64,000 nucleotides of DNA from Modestobacter sp. VKM Ac-2984 (GTDB taxonomy: Bacteria > Actinomycetota > Actinomycetes > Mycobacteriales > Geodermatophilaceae), in NCBI RefSeq assembly GCF_026967985.1, contig NZ_JAPVBJ010000003.1, forward strand, positions 519,711 through 583,710, in the 5' to 3' direction. Position numbers and translations under genes: made by a program. Positions 36,531-50,258 of the stretch are shown in pieces. The notes below the pieces were generated by a model that saw only the letters and a list, made by a program, of their open reading frames with translations, searched no databases and was not told the DNA's origin. The stretch's first letter is position 1, and each line of letters begins with the position of its first letter.

Positions 36531-36708
36531 CGCTTCTGCCTCTTCCCTGGACTGTGCGGACCGCGGCTCCCGGTCGGGGGCACGGCGGGGAACGCGCACT
36601 GCCGGCAGGGGGGAAGCCGCCGATCCGTTCTCCCACCCTTCTTCTCGGCAGCCCCGTCCCCGACCATGACCACCCCGGGGCAACATGTCGACATCCGTGC
36701 GCCGAGAC

Positions 36709-36753
36709 CGGGCTGAGGGCTGCCTCGGCGCCTCGGAGGCAGCCCTCAGCCCG
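36709..36753 (-). terminator. Hairpin terminator after xerD
   Basis: A perfect 18-bp stem (36709-36726 with 36736-36753) with a nine-base loop, 27 bases past the xerD stop. It separates the ald-xerD operon from parA. Confidence 0.8.
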
Positions 36754-36779
36754 GGCTCGACCGCCCCCCGCGGGCGGGG

Positions 36780-37733
36780 TCAGCGCAGGGCGCGGGGGTG
36801 GCTGGTGGCGTAGACCTCGCGCAGCCGTTCCACGGTGACCAGCGTGTAGACCTGCGTCGTCGTCACCGAGGCGTGTCCGAGCAGCTCCTGCACGACGCGG
36901 ACGTCGGCGCCGCCGTCGAGCAGGTGGGTGGCGAAGGAGTGCCGCAGCGTGTGCGGGGAGAGCTCGACGGAGATCCCGGCCCGCTCGGCGGCGTCCCGCA
37001 GGATCGACCAGGCGCTCTGCCGGGACAGCGGTCCACCGCGGGCGTTGAGGAACAACGCTCCCCCGCGGACCCCGGACCGGGCCTTCTCGGCCAGCGCCGG
37101 GCGGGCCCGGACCAGGTAGTCCTGCACCGCCGTCACCGCGTAGCTGCCGACCGGGACGATGCGCTCCTTGCCGCCCTTGCCGGCCAGCCGCACCGCCGCC
37201 GAGGAGAGGTCGACGTCGTCGACGGCGAGCCCGACCGCCTCGGAGATCCGGGCGCCGGTGCCGTACAGCAGCTCCAGCAGCGCCCGGTCGCGCAGCCCCC
37301 GCGGCCCCTCCACCGACGCCGCCGCGCTCAGCAGCGCCTCGACGTCCTGCACCGGGATCGCCTTGGGCAGCCGCCGGGCCGGGGCCGGTGGCCGGACCTC
37401 CGCCGCGACGTCGTCGCTGACCAGCCCGTCGAGCAGGGCGAACCGGTGCAGCCCGCGGACGGCGACCACCGCGCGGGCCGCCGAGGTCGCCGACAGCGGC
37501 GGGTGGTCGTCGTCCCCGGACCGCAGGGCGACCAGGAACGCCGCGACGTCGGACTCCCCCACCTCGCCCAGCCCACGGACGCCGCCCGCGGCGAGGAACT
37601 CCGCGTAGCGGCGCAGGTCGCGGCGGTAGGAGGCGATGGTGTTGGCGGCCAGCCCGCGCTCGACGGTCAGGTGGTCGAGGTAGCCGGTGACGGTGCGCTC
37701 GACGGCGGGCCCGGCACTGGTGACGACCGTCAG
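36780..37733 (-). CDS. xerD: Tyrosine recombinase XerD, possible CTG start
   Basis: A 317-residue site-specific recombinase that resolves chromosome dimers with XerC. The N-terminal core-binding domain ([20 protein letters not shown]) is followed by the catalytic domain with Arg in [20 protein letters not shown] (HxxR), [14 protein letters not shown] with His and the nucleophile Tyr. No ATG, GTG or TTG lies in frame at the expected place. CTG at 37733 overlaps the ald stop (CTGA) and has AGGAGG seven bases upstream. A GTG at 37751 lies before that ribosome site and is less likely. Confidence 0.9.
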   Translation of the reverse strand: MTVVTSAGPAVERTVTGYLDHLTVERGLAANTIASYRRDLRRYAEFLAAGGVRGLGEVGESDVAAFLVALRSGDDDHPPLSATSAARAVVAVRGLHRFALLDGLVSDDVAAEVRPPAPARRLPKAIPVQDVEALLSAAASVEGPRGLRDRALLELLYGTGARISEAVGLAVDDVDLSSAAVRLAGKGGKERIVPVGSYAVTAVQDYLVRARPALAEKARSGVRGGALFLNARGGPLSRQSAWSILRDAAERAGISVELSPHTLRHSFATHLLDGGADVRVVQELLGHASVTTTQVYTLVTVERLREVYATSHPRALR

Positions 37734-38845
37734 GACAGCACCTCCTGCCACGGCACGCTGGGCAGCGCGTGGGCGTCTGCGACGCCGGCGTGCACCAGCT
37801 GCCCGCCGGCGACGTTCGCCCCGCGGGCCAGCACCGGGTCGGCGGCCAGCGCGGCGGCCGTGCCCTGGGCGGCCAGCGCCAGCACGTAGGGCAGCGTGAC
37901 GTTGGTCAGCGCGTACGTCGAGGTGTGCGGCACCGCGCCGGGCATGTTGGCGACGCAGTAGAACACCGAGTCGTGCACGCCGAACGTCGGGTCGTCGTGC
38001 GTGGTCGGCCGGGTGTCGGCGAAGCAGCCCCCCTGGTCGACGGCGATGTCGACCAGCACCGAGCCGGGCTTCATCCGGGAGACCAGCTCGTTGCTGACCA
38101 GGGTGGGCGCCTTGGCCCCGGGCACCAGGACGGCGCCGATCACCAGGTCGGCCTCCAGCACCGCGCGCTCGACCTCCAGGGCGTTGGAGGAGACGGTCTG
38201 CAGGTGCCCGCGGTAGATCCGGTCGGCGGCGCGCAGCTTCTCCAGGTCGCGGTCCAGGACGGTGACCTGGGCCTGCATGCCCAGCGCGATGGTGGCCGCG
38301 TTCATCCCCGACACCCCGGCGCCCAGGACGACGACCTTGGCCGCGTGCACCCCGGAGACGCCGCCCAACAGCATCCCTCGGCCACCGGAGGCCCGCTCCA
38401 GCGTGTGGGCGCCCACCTGCGGGGCCATCCGGCCGGCGACCTCCGACATCGGGGCGAGCAGCGGCAGCGCGCCCCCGTCGGTCTGCACCGTCTCGTAGGC
38501 GATCGCGGTGGTGCCGGCGGCCAGCAGCGCGTCGGTGCACTCCCGCGACGCAGCCAGGTGCAGGTAGGTGAAGAGGGTCTGGCCGGCGCGCATCCGGCCG
38601 AACTCCTCGGCGATCGGCTCCTTGACCTTCAGCAGCAGGTCCGCAGCCCCCCACACGTCGTCGGCGGTGGGCAGGATCTTCGCGCCGGCCGCGGTGAAGT
38701 CGGCGTCGGGGATCGACGACCCGACCCCGGCGTCGGCCTCGACGAGCACCTCGTGCCCGGCGGCGACCAGCTCGGTCACCCCGGAGGGGGTGAGCGCGAC
38801 CCGGTACTCGTGGTTCTTGACCTCTCGGACGACTCCGACCCGCAT
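37730..38845 (-). CDS. ald: Alanine dehydrogenase
   Basis: A 371-residue NAD-dependent enzyme interconverting L-alanine and pyruvate plus ammonia. The start [20 protein letters not shown] is the family signature. [13 protein letters not shown] with a catalytic His, the Rossmann motif [14 protein letters not shown] and [20 protein letters not shown] are all present. The ATG at 38845 is chosen; the 44 residues readable upstream are not conserved in style. It overlaps xerD by four bases. Confidence 0.96.
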   Translation of the reverse strand: MRVGVVREVKNHEYRVALTPSGVTELVAAGHEVLVEADAGVGSSIPDADFTAAGAKILPTADDVWGAADLLLKVKEPIAEEFGRMRAGQTLFTYLHLAASRECTDALLAAGTTAIAYETVQTDGGALPLLAPMSEVAGRMAPQVGAHTLERASGGRGMLLGGVSGVHAAKVVVLGAGVSGMNAATIALGMQAQVTVLDRDLEKLRAADRIYRGHLQTVSSNALEVERAVLEADLVIGAVLVPGAKAPTLVSNELVSRMKPGSVLVDIAVDQGGCFADTRPTTHDDPTFGVHDSVFYCVANMPGAVPHTSTYALTNVTLPYVLALAAQGTAAALAADPVLARGANVAGGQLVHAGVADAHALPSVPWQEVLS

Positions 38846-39118
38846 CTGCTCTGACTCCCGGTCTCGGCAGCCGGCCACCGGGGTGTCGGTGGTGCCACCG
38901 CGTCTGGGCGGCCCGGTCCGGGCGCGCCTCGCGCGGAGTGTAGGCACGGACGGCGTCCCGGGTGTGGCAACGGACACGTCCGGCCGGTCGCCGGTCAGCC
39001 GACTCGGGCGTCGTACTCCGCCCGCTGGGCGAGCACCGCGGTCCGGTGCAGCTGGGCTCAGGCCGGTGGATCGGCCGCTGACCCGCCGCGCCGGTCCGGC
39101 CCGGTGCGGTGGACCGGC

Positions 39119-39688
39119 TCAGGCCGGGGACGGCGTCCGGACGGCGGCCTGCCCCGGATCGGCCGGCCGCACGACGTCGAAGCGCACGCAGACGAACTCG
39201 CCGTTGCGGGCGCTCTCCCGGACCACCAGCTCGACCCGGCGCGGCAGCAACGGCGCTCCGCTGCCCAGGGTCACCGGGGCGATGGCGACCACCACCTCGT
39301 CCAACAGCCCGCGGTCGGCGAACTGGCCGGCCAGGTCCCCGCCGCCGACGACCCAGACGTCCCCGCCGGCGGCCGCCTCGACCATCGCTGCGTGCACCCG
39401 GGCCGGGTCCTCGGCGGTGAACCGGAGGTCGGCCCCCGGCGGTGCCGTGAGCTTGCGGTGGGTGAACACCCAGGTGGGCTTCTCCGGCAGCCAGTCGGGG
39501 TCGTGCTCACGGACCCACAGGTAGGTCGTCGCGCCCATGGCCACCGCACCGATCCCGGTGATGAAGCCGTCGTAGCCCATCGGTCCGGCGGCGTCGTTCT
39601 CCCGGCTGAGCAGCCAGTCCAGCGAGTGGTCGACGGTGGCGATGAAGCCGTCCAGCGAGGTGGCGGTGTAGTAGACGGTGCGGGTCAC
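39119..39688 (-). CDS. RibD C-terminal/dihydrofolate reductase-like protein
   Basis: A 189-residue NADPH-dependent reductase-fold protein. [14 protein letters not shown] at the N-terminus, MGATTYLW and [11 protein letters not shown] are hallmarks of the stand-alone RibD_C family (YwjB/YyaP type), whose substrates are mostly unknown. GTG at 39688 has GGAGG five bases upstream. It sits at the end of a repeated start/stop array that joins it to the AraC-type gene, so the two are translated together. Confidence 0.88.
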   Translation of the reverse strand: MTRTVYYTATSLDGFIATVDHSLDWLLSRENDAAGPMGYDGFITGIGAVAMGATTYLWVREHDPDWLPEKPTWVFTHRKLTAPPGADLRFTAEDPARVHAAMVEAAAGGDVWVVGGGDLAGQFADRGLLDEVVVAIAPVTLGSGAPLLPRRVELVVRESARNGEFVCVRFDVVRPADPGQAAVRTPSPA

Positions 39689-39739
39689 TGGATCCTCCGG
39701 GTCACGGCATCCTCCTGGTCATGGCGTCCTCCTGGTCAG
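39685..39739 (-). repeat. 17-base tandem repeat carrying ribosome sites and start codons
   Basis: Three 17-base units (39739-39723, 39722-39706, 39705-39689), each of the form NTGACC-RGGAGG-ATNCC, run from the end of the AraC-type gene into the reductase gene. The second and third units create six-codon frames, ATG at 39722 to TGA at 39702 and GTG at 39705 to TGA at 39685. Each overlaps the next start by four bases. Confidence 0.8.
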
Positions 39740-40651
39740 CCAGTCGATCGGGTCGCCGGCGTCCACTGCGACGCCGGCCGCGCGGAACCAGTGCCGGGCC
39801 AGCTGCCGCCGGTGCGCGCCGAAGGTCAGCACGTGGGCGACCACGCTGCCCAGGACGAAGGTCTCCGGCGGGTCGCAGAGCGCGTCGACGAGCCGGTCGC
39901 CCCAGGCGCCCCGCCGGGAGACGTCGCGGACGGAGGCCAGCCACCGGGGCGCGGCCGCGTCGTGCCGGGCCAGCAGGGCGACCGGGTCGTCTGCGGCCCG
40001 ATCGGGGTGGTCGGCGCCCTCGACCGAGGCCAGCCACACCTCCGTCGTCCAGACCAGGTGGTCCAGCACCGCGGCCAGCGACTCCTCCGGGCCGTCCCAG
40101 GGCAGCACCTCCAGGCCGGGCACCCGGGGCCGCCGGTACTCCTCCTCGGGCAGCCTCGTCGCGAGGTCGAGCAGCGCGCGGGTGTCCTCCAGGGCGTGGT
40201 GCACCAGCAGGGCGGTGACCTCGTCGCCCCCGCGGGGCCCCTGCTCGCCGGTCACCCACAGCGAGGTGGGTGGGTGGAAGTGGACGCCGTTGGGCGCGGG
40301 CAGCCAGTGACCGTCGCGGGTGTGCGCGGCGCACGGCTGACCCGGGGTCCGGCCGTAGGCCCGCCGGAACGCCCGGCTGAACCCCTCGACCGACTCGTAC
40401 CCGGCGGCGAACGCCACCTCGGTCACGCTCGCACCGCCGGCCAGCTGCCAGGCCGCGCGCTCCAACTGCACCCGGCGGCGCAGCGCCACCGGCGACTCCC
40501 CCGCGCCGCGGGTCACCTGCCGGGCGAAGTGCCAGGGCGAGGCGAATGCGTCCCCGGCCATCTCGGTCAGCGTGTGGTTGTCCTCGTCGAGCACGGCGTC
40601 CAGCAGCTCGCGGAGCCGGTCGCGCCCGGCGGGGGCCTGGTCCGACGTCAT
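39719..40651 (-). CDS. AraC-family regulator with C-terminal DinB-like domain
   Basis: A 310-residue fusion. Residues ~10-115 are an AraC double helix-turn-helix (SVTEVAFAAGYESVEGFSRA is the second helix-turn-helix, and RRAYGRTPGQ closes it). After a linker, residues ~145-310 resemble a DinB four-helix bundle (LLVHHALEDTRALLDLATRL, then LDHLVWTTEVWLASV). The ATG at 40651 has no strong ribosome site. It probably regulates itself and the downstream reductase; the ligand is unknown. Confidence 0.82.
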   Translation of the reverse strand: MTSDQAPAGRDRLRELLDAVLDEDNHTLTEMAGDAFASPWHFARQVTRGAGESPVALRRRVQLERAAWQLAGGASVTEVAFAAGYESVEGFSRAFRRAYGRTPGQPCAAHTRDGHWLPAPNGVHFHPPTSLWVTGEQGPRGGDEVTALLVHHALEDTRALLDLATRLPEEEYRRPRVPGLEVLPWDGPEESLAAVLDHLVWTTEVWLASVEGADHPDRAADDPVALLARHDAAAPRWLASVRDVSRRGAWGDRLVDALCDPPETFVLGSVVAHVLTFGAHRRQLARHWFRAAGVAVDAGDPIDWLTRRTP

Positions 40652-40772
40652 GGCAGGAGTCTGTCCGTCACCGCGGGGACGGCGCCCGACCGTTCTTGCT
40701 CGGATCGCCGTCCCGGCCGCAGTGACGCACCATCCCGGGGACCCCCGCGCCGCGAAGACCCGGAGCTGCCCG

Positions 40773-41405
40773 ATGCGCCTGTACGCCGACCGCCCCGACC
40801 ACCGCACCCGGCAGCTCGTCGCCGACCTGGGGCTGGTGGCGTGGGCGGTGCTGTGGGTGCTGGTCGCCCGGTCGGTGCACGGGGCGGTGCTGGTGCTGGC
40901 CGAGCCGGGCCTGGCGGTGGCCGACCTCGGCCGGTCGATCTCGGACTCGATGGGGACGGCGGCCGGCGCGGCCGACGGGATGCCCGTGGTCGGTGACGAG
41001 CTCGCGGCCCCGTTCGGTGCGCTGAGCGACGCCGGGCACTCGGTGACCGGCGCCGGCGAGGGCGCCTCGGACGCCGTGCACACCCTGGCCGTGGTGCTCG
41101 CCGTCGTGCTGGTGCTGCTGCCGGTGGGCTGGCTGCTGCTGCGCTGGCTGCCCTGGCGGCTGGGCTGGCTGCGGGAGGCGCGGGCCACCGACCGGCTGCT
41201 GGGCGGCGGGCCGGGCCGGGCGCCGGAGCTCGAGCTGCTGGCCGCCCGGGCGATGGCCACCGCGCCGCTGCCCCAGCTGGCCCGCCTGCCGGCCGGCACC
41301 GGGGCCGGCTGGCGGGCGGGCGACCCGGCCGCGCTGCACGCGCTGGCCGGGCTGGAGCTGCAGCGGCTGGGCCTCCGCCCGCCCGGCGGTCAGTCCGTGG
41401 AGTAG
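40773..41405 (+). CDS. Predicted two-helix membrane protein of unknown function
   Basis: A 210-residue protein I do not recognise. One membrane segment lies around residues 17-45 and a second around 109-135 (TLAVVLAVVLVLLPVGWLLL). The loop between is Gly/Ala/Asp-rich and probably outside, and the last ~75 residues form a cytoplasmic Leu/Ala/Arg-rich tail. CGGAG precedes the ATG at 40773. It ends convergently, overlapping the GlcG-like gene by 16 bases. Confidence 0.7.
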   Translation: MRLYADRPDHRTRQLVADLGLVAWAVLWVLVARSVHGAVLVLAEPGLAVADLGRSISDSMGTAAGAADGMPVVGDELAAPFGALSDAGHSVTGAGEGASDAVHTLAVVLAVVLVLLPVGWLLLRWLPWRLGWLREARATDRLLGGGPGRAPELELLAARAMATAPLPQLARLPAGTGAGWRAGDPAALHALAGLELQRLGLRPPGGQSVE

Positions 41406-41803
41406 CCGCAGCCAGCCACGGCGGCGGCGCAGACGTCCTCGTCCTGCTGGCCGGTGCCGCCGCTGGCGCCCAGGGCGCCGACCAGCGTCCCGTCGGAGTA
41501 CACCGGCACGGCGCCGGTCTGCGGGGTGAACTTCCCGTTGGTCATCGTGGTGATCGCCGAGGCGAAGTTGGGCATCGGCTCCATCTTCGCCTTCTGCGCC
41601 GCACTCGGAGCGCCGTAGGCGGCCGCCGTCCACGCCTTGCCCTGGGCGACGTCGGCGGAGATCCACGGCGCGCCGTCCATCCGGACGAAGGCGACGAGGT
41701 GGCCGCTGGGGTCCATCACGGCGAAGGACATCGGGACGCCGAGCTTCGCGGACTCCTCCCGCGCGGCCTGGAGCAGGGTCAGGGCCTGGTCATGTGTCAG
41801 CAC
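41390..41803 (-). CDS. GlcG/HbpS-family protein
   Basis: A 137-residue protein of the heme-degrading/GlcG family (DUF336). Typical stretches are LTHDQALTLLQAAREESAKL, FAVMDPSGHLVAFVRMDGAP, GKAWTAAAYG and the C-terminal GALGASGGTGQQDEDVCAAA. Family members bind heme or small ligands, or are linked to glycolate use; no function can be assigned here. GTG at 41803 follows AAGGTGG by four bases. Confidence 0.85.
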   Translation of the reverse strand: MLTHDQALTLLQAAREESAKLGVPMSFAVMDPSGHLVAFVRMDGAPWISADVAQGKAWTAAAYGAPSAAQKAKMEPMPNFASAITTMTNGKFTPQTGAVPVYSDGTLVGALGASGGTGQQDEDVCAAAVAGCGYSTD

Positions 41804-41820
41804 CGGGCCACCTTCGCCCG

Positions 41821-41853
41821 CGGGTGGGTCCGGGGGCAACCCGGACCCACCCG
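41821..41853 (-). terminator. Hairpin terminator after the Nudix gene
   Basis: A perfect 14-bp stem (41821-41834 with 41840-41853) with a five-base loop, directly after the Nudix stop codon and just before the GlcG-like gene. Confidence 0.75.
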
Positions 41854-42437
41854 TCACACCGCGTCGAGCGGGCGGAGCTGCGGCGCGGTGACCCGCACCT
41901 GCGCGGCGGCCAGCACCCCGATGACGGCGAGGGAGTTGCGGATCTTCCCGTCGAACACCCACTGGACGGCCTCGGCCAGCGGCACCCGCTCCACCGTCAT
42001 GTCCAGCTCCTCGTGCTCGACGGTGAAGCCGTCGGGGCGGGCGACGTCGCTGAGCCCCTCGGCCAGGTAGAGCACCACGAGCTCGTCGCAGAAGCCGGGC
42101 GACGGGTGCTGGGTGGTCAGCAGCGACCAGCGCTCGGCCGACAGCTGCACCTCCTCGGCCAGCTCCCGGCGGGCGGTCTCCACCGGCGGCTCGCCGTCGA
42201 CGTCGCGCAGACCGGCCGGCACCTCCCACAGGTGCTCCCCGACCGGGTGCCGGTACTGGCGCAGCATCACCACCCGGTCCTGGTCGTCCAGGGCCACGAT
42301 GCCGACCGCGCCGGGGTGGTGCACGACCTCGCGGCCGCTCTCCCCGCCGCCGGGCATGGCGACGGTGTCCTTGCGCAGCGAGATGATCCGGCCGGCGTAG
42401 AGCTCCTCGGAGGCCAGCACCTCGTACTCGTGCGCCA

Positions 42438-42438
<1 letters not shown>
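41854..42438 (-). CDS. Nudix hydrolase, ADP-ribose pyrophosphatase type
   Basis: A 194-residue enzyme expected to split ADP-ribose to AMP and ribose 5-phosphate. The Nudix box runs GLRDVDGEPPVETARRELAE then EV, with one extra residue between Gly and the first Glu, as in the mycobacterial homologue next to pyrG. RQYRHPVGEHLWEVPAG precedes it. The ATG shares its A with the pyrG stop (TGATG), so the two are coupled. Confidence 0.92.
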
Positions 42439-46559
<4,121 letters not shown>

Positions 46560-46560
<1 letters not shown>

Positions 46561-47708
46561 CACCGCACCCCAGAGGGTCCGAGCAGCTCCCGGTAGAGGT
46601 CGACCAGGGCGGCCGCGGTCGCCGCCTCGTCGGGCCAGGTGGCTGCCTGACGCGGGCCGGCCGCTCCCAGCCGGGCGATCTCGGCCGGGTCGGTGAGCAC
46701 CCGGGCGACGGTCTCGGCCAGCGCCGCCACGTCCCCGGCGGGGACCAGCTCCGCCGCGTCCCCGACCAGCTCCGGGATCCCCCCCACGGCGGTGGCGACC
46801 AGCGGCGTCCCGGCCCGCAGCGCCTCCTGGGCGGTCAGCGAGCGCGCCTCCCAGACCGAGGGCAGCACGCACGCATCTGCGGCGCCCAGCAGGTCGGCGA
46901 CGTCGGTGCGCCGGCCCAGCAGGGTCACCGGCAGCCCCTCGGCGGCGATCCGCCGGGACAGCTCGTCGGCCAGCGGACCGTCCCCGGCGATGGCCACCAG
47001 CGGCTCCGGGTGCAGCCGTGGGTCCGCCGACCACCGGGCGACGGCGTCCAGCAGCACGTCGTACCCCTTCTGCGGGTGCAGCCGTCCGATCGCCACGACC
47101 AGCGGCCGGCGGTCGTCGTCCAGCCCCAGCTCGCGGCGCACCTCGCGGCGGTCTCGTCGGGCGGGCCCCAGCGGCGGCGCGGACACCGGGGCGACCCGCA
47201 CGTCCCGGGCGCCGAGCCGGCGGGCGTTCTCGGCCAGGTCGCCGGAGGCGGCCAGGACCACGTCGGCGCCGCGGACGGTGGCCCGCTCGGCGGCCTGCAG
47301 CACGCGGCGGCGGAGCCCGCCGCCCTCGGGCAGCGCGTTGTGCAGCGTCAGCACCAGCGGCCGACGACGCTGCCCGGCCGGCGCACGGGCCGCCGCGGCG
47401 ACCAGCCCGGCCCGCAGCCCGTGGGCGTGGACCAGGTCCGCCCCCGCGGTGGCCCGGCGCAGGGCGAGGACGGCGCGCAGGTCGGCGACCGGGTCCAGCC
47501 CCGCGGAGATGCCCACCGGGTGGAAGTCGGCGCCGGCGGCGGTGAAGCCGAACAGCTCCTCGGTGGCCTGCGGGCCGCAGACCCGCACGGCCGCGCCGGA
47601 ACGGGCCAGCGCGGACAGCACCGAGCGCAGGTGGGTCCCGACGCCGCCGGTGCTGGTGGCCAGCACCTGCGCGATCCGGCGTCCGGTCAGGAGAGGCTCG
47701 TCGGTCAT
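46560..47708 (-). CDS. Glycosyltransferase family 4
   Basis: A 382-residue GT-B enzyme. The N-terminal domain has STGGVGTHLRSVLSAL and VHAHGLRAG. The C-terminal nucleotide-sugar site shows VVAIGRLHPQKGYDVLLDAV and a conserved Glu pair in VWEARSLTAQEALRAGTPLV. GAGGAGGGG precedes the ATG at 47708, which overlaps the flippase stop (ATGA). Donor and acceptor are unknown; the flippase and MraY-like neighbours point to a lipid-linked glycan. Confidence 0.9.
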
Positions 47709-49333
47709 CCGTCCCCTCCTCGGGCGTCGGCCCCCCGCAGGCCCTGCACGGCCGCGGTCAACGGCCGCCGGGAGGTCCCCATCATGACCGCCGCGGCGAC
47801 CACGAGCACGACCCCGCCGGCCGCCAGCCCGATGCCGACCGCGGCGAGCACGCCGTCCTCGGGCACCGGGTCGGCACCCAGTGCCCGGACGGTGAGCAGG
47901 CCGGCCGCGCCCGCCAGCCCGCCGGCCAGCAGCGCCGGCCCGCCGGTGCGGGCGGCGCCGGCCAGTGCGCCGGCCCCGGCCTCCCGGGCCACCACGACCA
48001 GCAGCGCGGCCCCGGCCACGGTGACCCCGATGCTGTGCCCGGCGGCCAGCGCGAACGCGCGGTCGGCCGACGGCAGCACCGCAGCCAGCACCAGGTCCGC
48101 CGCCACGGCCACCAGCCAGCCACCGACCACGCAGATCGTCGGTGCGCGCCACGCTCCCCGGGCGTACAGGGCGCGCGTGAGCAGCGCGACCAACCCGTAG
48201 CCCACCAGGCCGGGGGCGAAGGCGGCGATGCTCGACTGGAGTGCGTCCGCCGCGCCGGCGTTCTCCGGGGCGGCCAGGAACACCCGGGCCATCGGACCGG
48301 AGACCGCGACCAGCCCGGCCGCCGCGACCGCGCTGGTCACCACGGTGAGGACGACGGCCGGCGCCAGCGTCCGCCGGTACCCCTCCTCGTCCCCGACGGC
48401 GGACCGCTCGGTGAGGCCCGGGTAGACCGAGGTGGCCAGCGGCACCGCGAGGGCCGCCCACGGCAGCAGGAAGACGGTCATCCCGGCGAAGTAGGCGACC
48501 TGGGTGCCGTCGGGCCCGTCGGCGGCGAGCCGGATCGCGACCAGGGCGACCAGCTGCTGCCCGGCGAGGGTGAGCACCCCGGCCATCGCCAGCCGGCGCA
48601 CCCGGGGCGCCGCCCCGACCGGGAAGCGGAGCGAGGGCCGCAGCCCCAGCCGCAACCCGCGCAGCGGCACCAGCAGGGACGCCGCGAGCGCCACGACGCC
48701 CAACGTCGTCCCCACCCCGAGCACCAACTCGGCCGTGGTGGACAGCCCGCTCACCGTGCGGCTGCCGTCGAGGCCGGCGAACAGCAGGTAAGCGGAAGCC
48801 ACCACGAGGGTCGACAGCAGCGGCGCCAGCGCGGGCCCGGCGAAGCGGCGGTGTGCCTGCAGCACGCCGGTCAGCACCACCGCGACGCCGTAGAGCACCA
48901 CCTGCGGGGCGAAGACGAGCAGGAAGCGGGCGGCCAGCTCGACCTCCGCCGCATCGCCCCCGAGCAGCGCCTCGGCGATCGGCCGGGCGAACAGCGCGAG
49001 CAGCCCGGCCAGCGGCACCAGCACCAGCAGTGACCAGCCCAGCAGGGCGTTGGCGGTGCGGCGCACCTGCTCCCGGTCCCCGGCGGCGATCCCACCGGCG
49101 AGCATCGGGACGACGAGGCTTGCCAGCGCGCCGCCGGCGACCACCTCGAAGACGATGTTCGGCACGGTGTTGGCCGCGACGTAGGTGTCCGCGGTGCTGT
49201 CGGCGCCGACGGCGTTGGTGAAGACGACGGTGCGCCCGAAGCCGGCCAGCCGCGCCAGCAGGGTGAGCACCGAGATCAGCAGCGCCGCCCCGGCCACGCC
49301 CCGCACGGCCCGGCGGCGAGTGGTGCTGGTCAT
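47705..49333 (-). CDS. MurJ/MviN-like lipid flippase
   Basis: A 542-residue protein with about fourteen membrane helices of the MOP superfamily. The MurJ-type start LISVLTLLARLAGFGRTVVF and PNIVFEVVAGGALASLVVPM are clear. It probably flips a lipid-linked sugar; whether it is the essential lipid II flippase or a paralogue cannot be said. The ATG at 49333 has a GGGCGGG ribosome-site-like run. Coupled to the glycosyltransferase. Confidence 0.88.
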   Translation of the reverse strand: MTSTTRRRAVRGVAGAALLISVLTLLARLAGFGRTVVFTNAVGADSTADTYVAANTVPNIVFEVVAGGALASLVVPMLAGGIAAGDREQVRRTANALLGWSLLVLVPLAGLLALFARPIAEALLGGDAAEVELAARFLLVFAPQVVLYGVAVVLTGVLQAHRRFAGPALAPLLSTLVVASAYLLFAGLDGSRTVSGLSTTAELVLGVGTTLGVVALAASLLVPLRGLRLGLRPSLRFPVGAAPRVRRLAMAGVLTLAGQQLVALVAIRLAADGPDGTQVAYFAGMTVFLLPWAALAVPLATSVYPGLTERSAVGDEEGYRRTLAPAVVLTVVTSAVAAAGLVAVSGPMARVFLAAPENAGAADALQSSIAAFAPGLVGYGLVALLTRALYARGAWRAPTICVVGGWLVAVAADLVLAAVLPSADRAFALAAGHSIGVTVAGAALLVVVAREAGAGALAGAARTGGPALLAGGLAGAAGLLTVRALGADPVPEDGVLAAVGIGLAAGGVVLVVAAAVMMGTSRRPLTAAVQGLRGADARGGDG

Positions 49334-49379
49334 CGCCGGGCCCGCCCGGGAGGACGCCCCCCGGGGTGCCCCACGGCGG

Positions 49380-50258
49380 TCACGCGCGGCGGCGGCCGAG
49401 CCGGTCGAGCTCCCGCAGGCCGGGGGTCGACTCGATGACCCGGGTGAAGCTGACCTTCTCGCTGGCCAGGGTGAGCGCGGTGACCACCCCGAGCAGGCCG
49501 GCGCGGGCACCCCGGCTCTCCAGTGCGGCCAGGCGCAGGCCGAGCAGCGCGCCGACGGCGTTGGCCCCGCAGTCGCCGAGCATGACCCGCTCGCCGAGGT
49601 CTGCGGGCAGCACGGCCAGCCCGGCGCCCAGCGGGCCGGCGACCAGCCCACCGGCGGGCCCGCCCACGGTGGCCGCGGACAGCAGCACGGCGGCCTTCGC
49701 GGCCCGGCCGGGACGCAGGTCCAGCAGGTTGACCAGGTTCGCCGTCCCGGCGACCAGGCCGGTGGCCAGCACGCCGTCGACGACGGCAGCGGCGCCGGAC
49801 CCCCGGCGGGTCAGCACGGCGGCGACCGCCGCGGCGGCACCGATGCCGGCGACCTTGACCGCCCCCGCCGACACCCGCCCCGCGCGGAGCGCGGCCAGGT
49901 GACCGGCCAGTCCCTTGTCCCGGGCCTGCTCCGGCCGGGCGCCCGCCAGGTCGTCGTAGCCGCCGACCACCCCGGCGACGGCACCGACGACGGCGGCCGC
50001 CGCCCGCTGGCCCGCGGGGGCGCCGAGCACCGCCGACCCGGTCGCGGCGGCGGCCAGCACCGGACCACCGAGCAGGGTCACCGGGCGCCCGGCGTAGTTG
50101 GTGCGCCGCCACGGCGCCCCGGCCGGTCGGGCCGTCAGCGCGCCCGCCGCGGCCAGCCCGGCCCAGGCGGCCACGGCGGCCCCGGCGGCCACGGCGGCGC
50201 GCCGACCGGCTGCGCTGCCCACAGGACGGGAGCTGCTCCCGAGACGGGCGCTGCTCAC
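49380..50258 (-). CDS. MraY/WecA-like glycosyl-1-phosphate transferase homologue
   Basis: A 292-residue polytopic membrane protein. GGYDDLAGARPEQARDKGLA resembles the Asp-rich and DKG motifs of phospho-sugar transferases, and NLVNLLDLRPGRA and LGDCGANAVGALLGLR match later family motifs. GTG at 50258 overlaps the steB stop (GTGA). It would load a sugar phosphate on a polyprenyl carrier, upstream of the flippase. It is shorter than MraY, so a divergent role is likely. Confidence 0.82.
   Translation of the reverse strand: MSSARLGSSSRPVGSAAGRRAAVAAGAAVAAWAGLAAAGALTARPAGAPWRRTNYAGRPVTLLGGPVLAAAATGSAVLGAPAGQRAAAAVVGAVAGVVGGYDDLAGARPEQARDKGLAGHLAALRAGRVSAGAVKVAGIGAAAAVAAVLTRRGSGAAAVVDGVLATGLVAGTANLVNLLDLRPGRAAKAAVLLSAATVGGPAGGLVAGPLGAGLAVLPADLGERVMLGDCGANAVGALLGLRLAALESRGARAGLLGVVTALTLASEKVSFTRVIESTPGLRELDRLGRRRA

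Noticed and set aside
36780..38654. A 624-codon frame joining xerD to sequence antisense to nothing but overlapping ald
   Set aside because: The upstream half is the shifted frame of ald; only the recombinase part is real.
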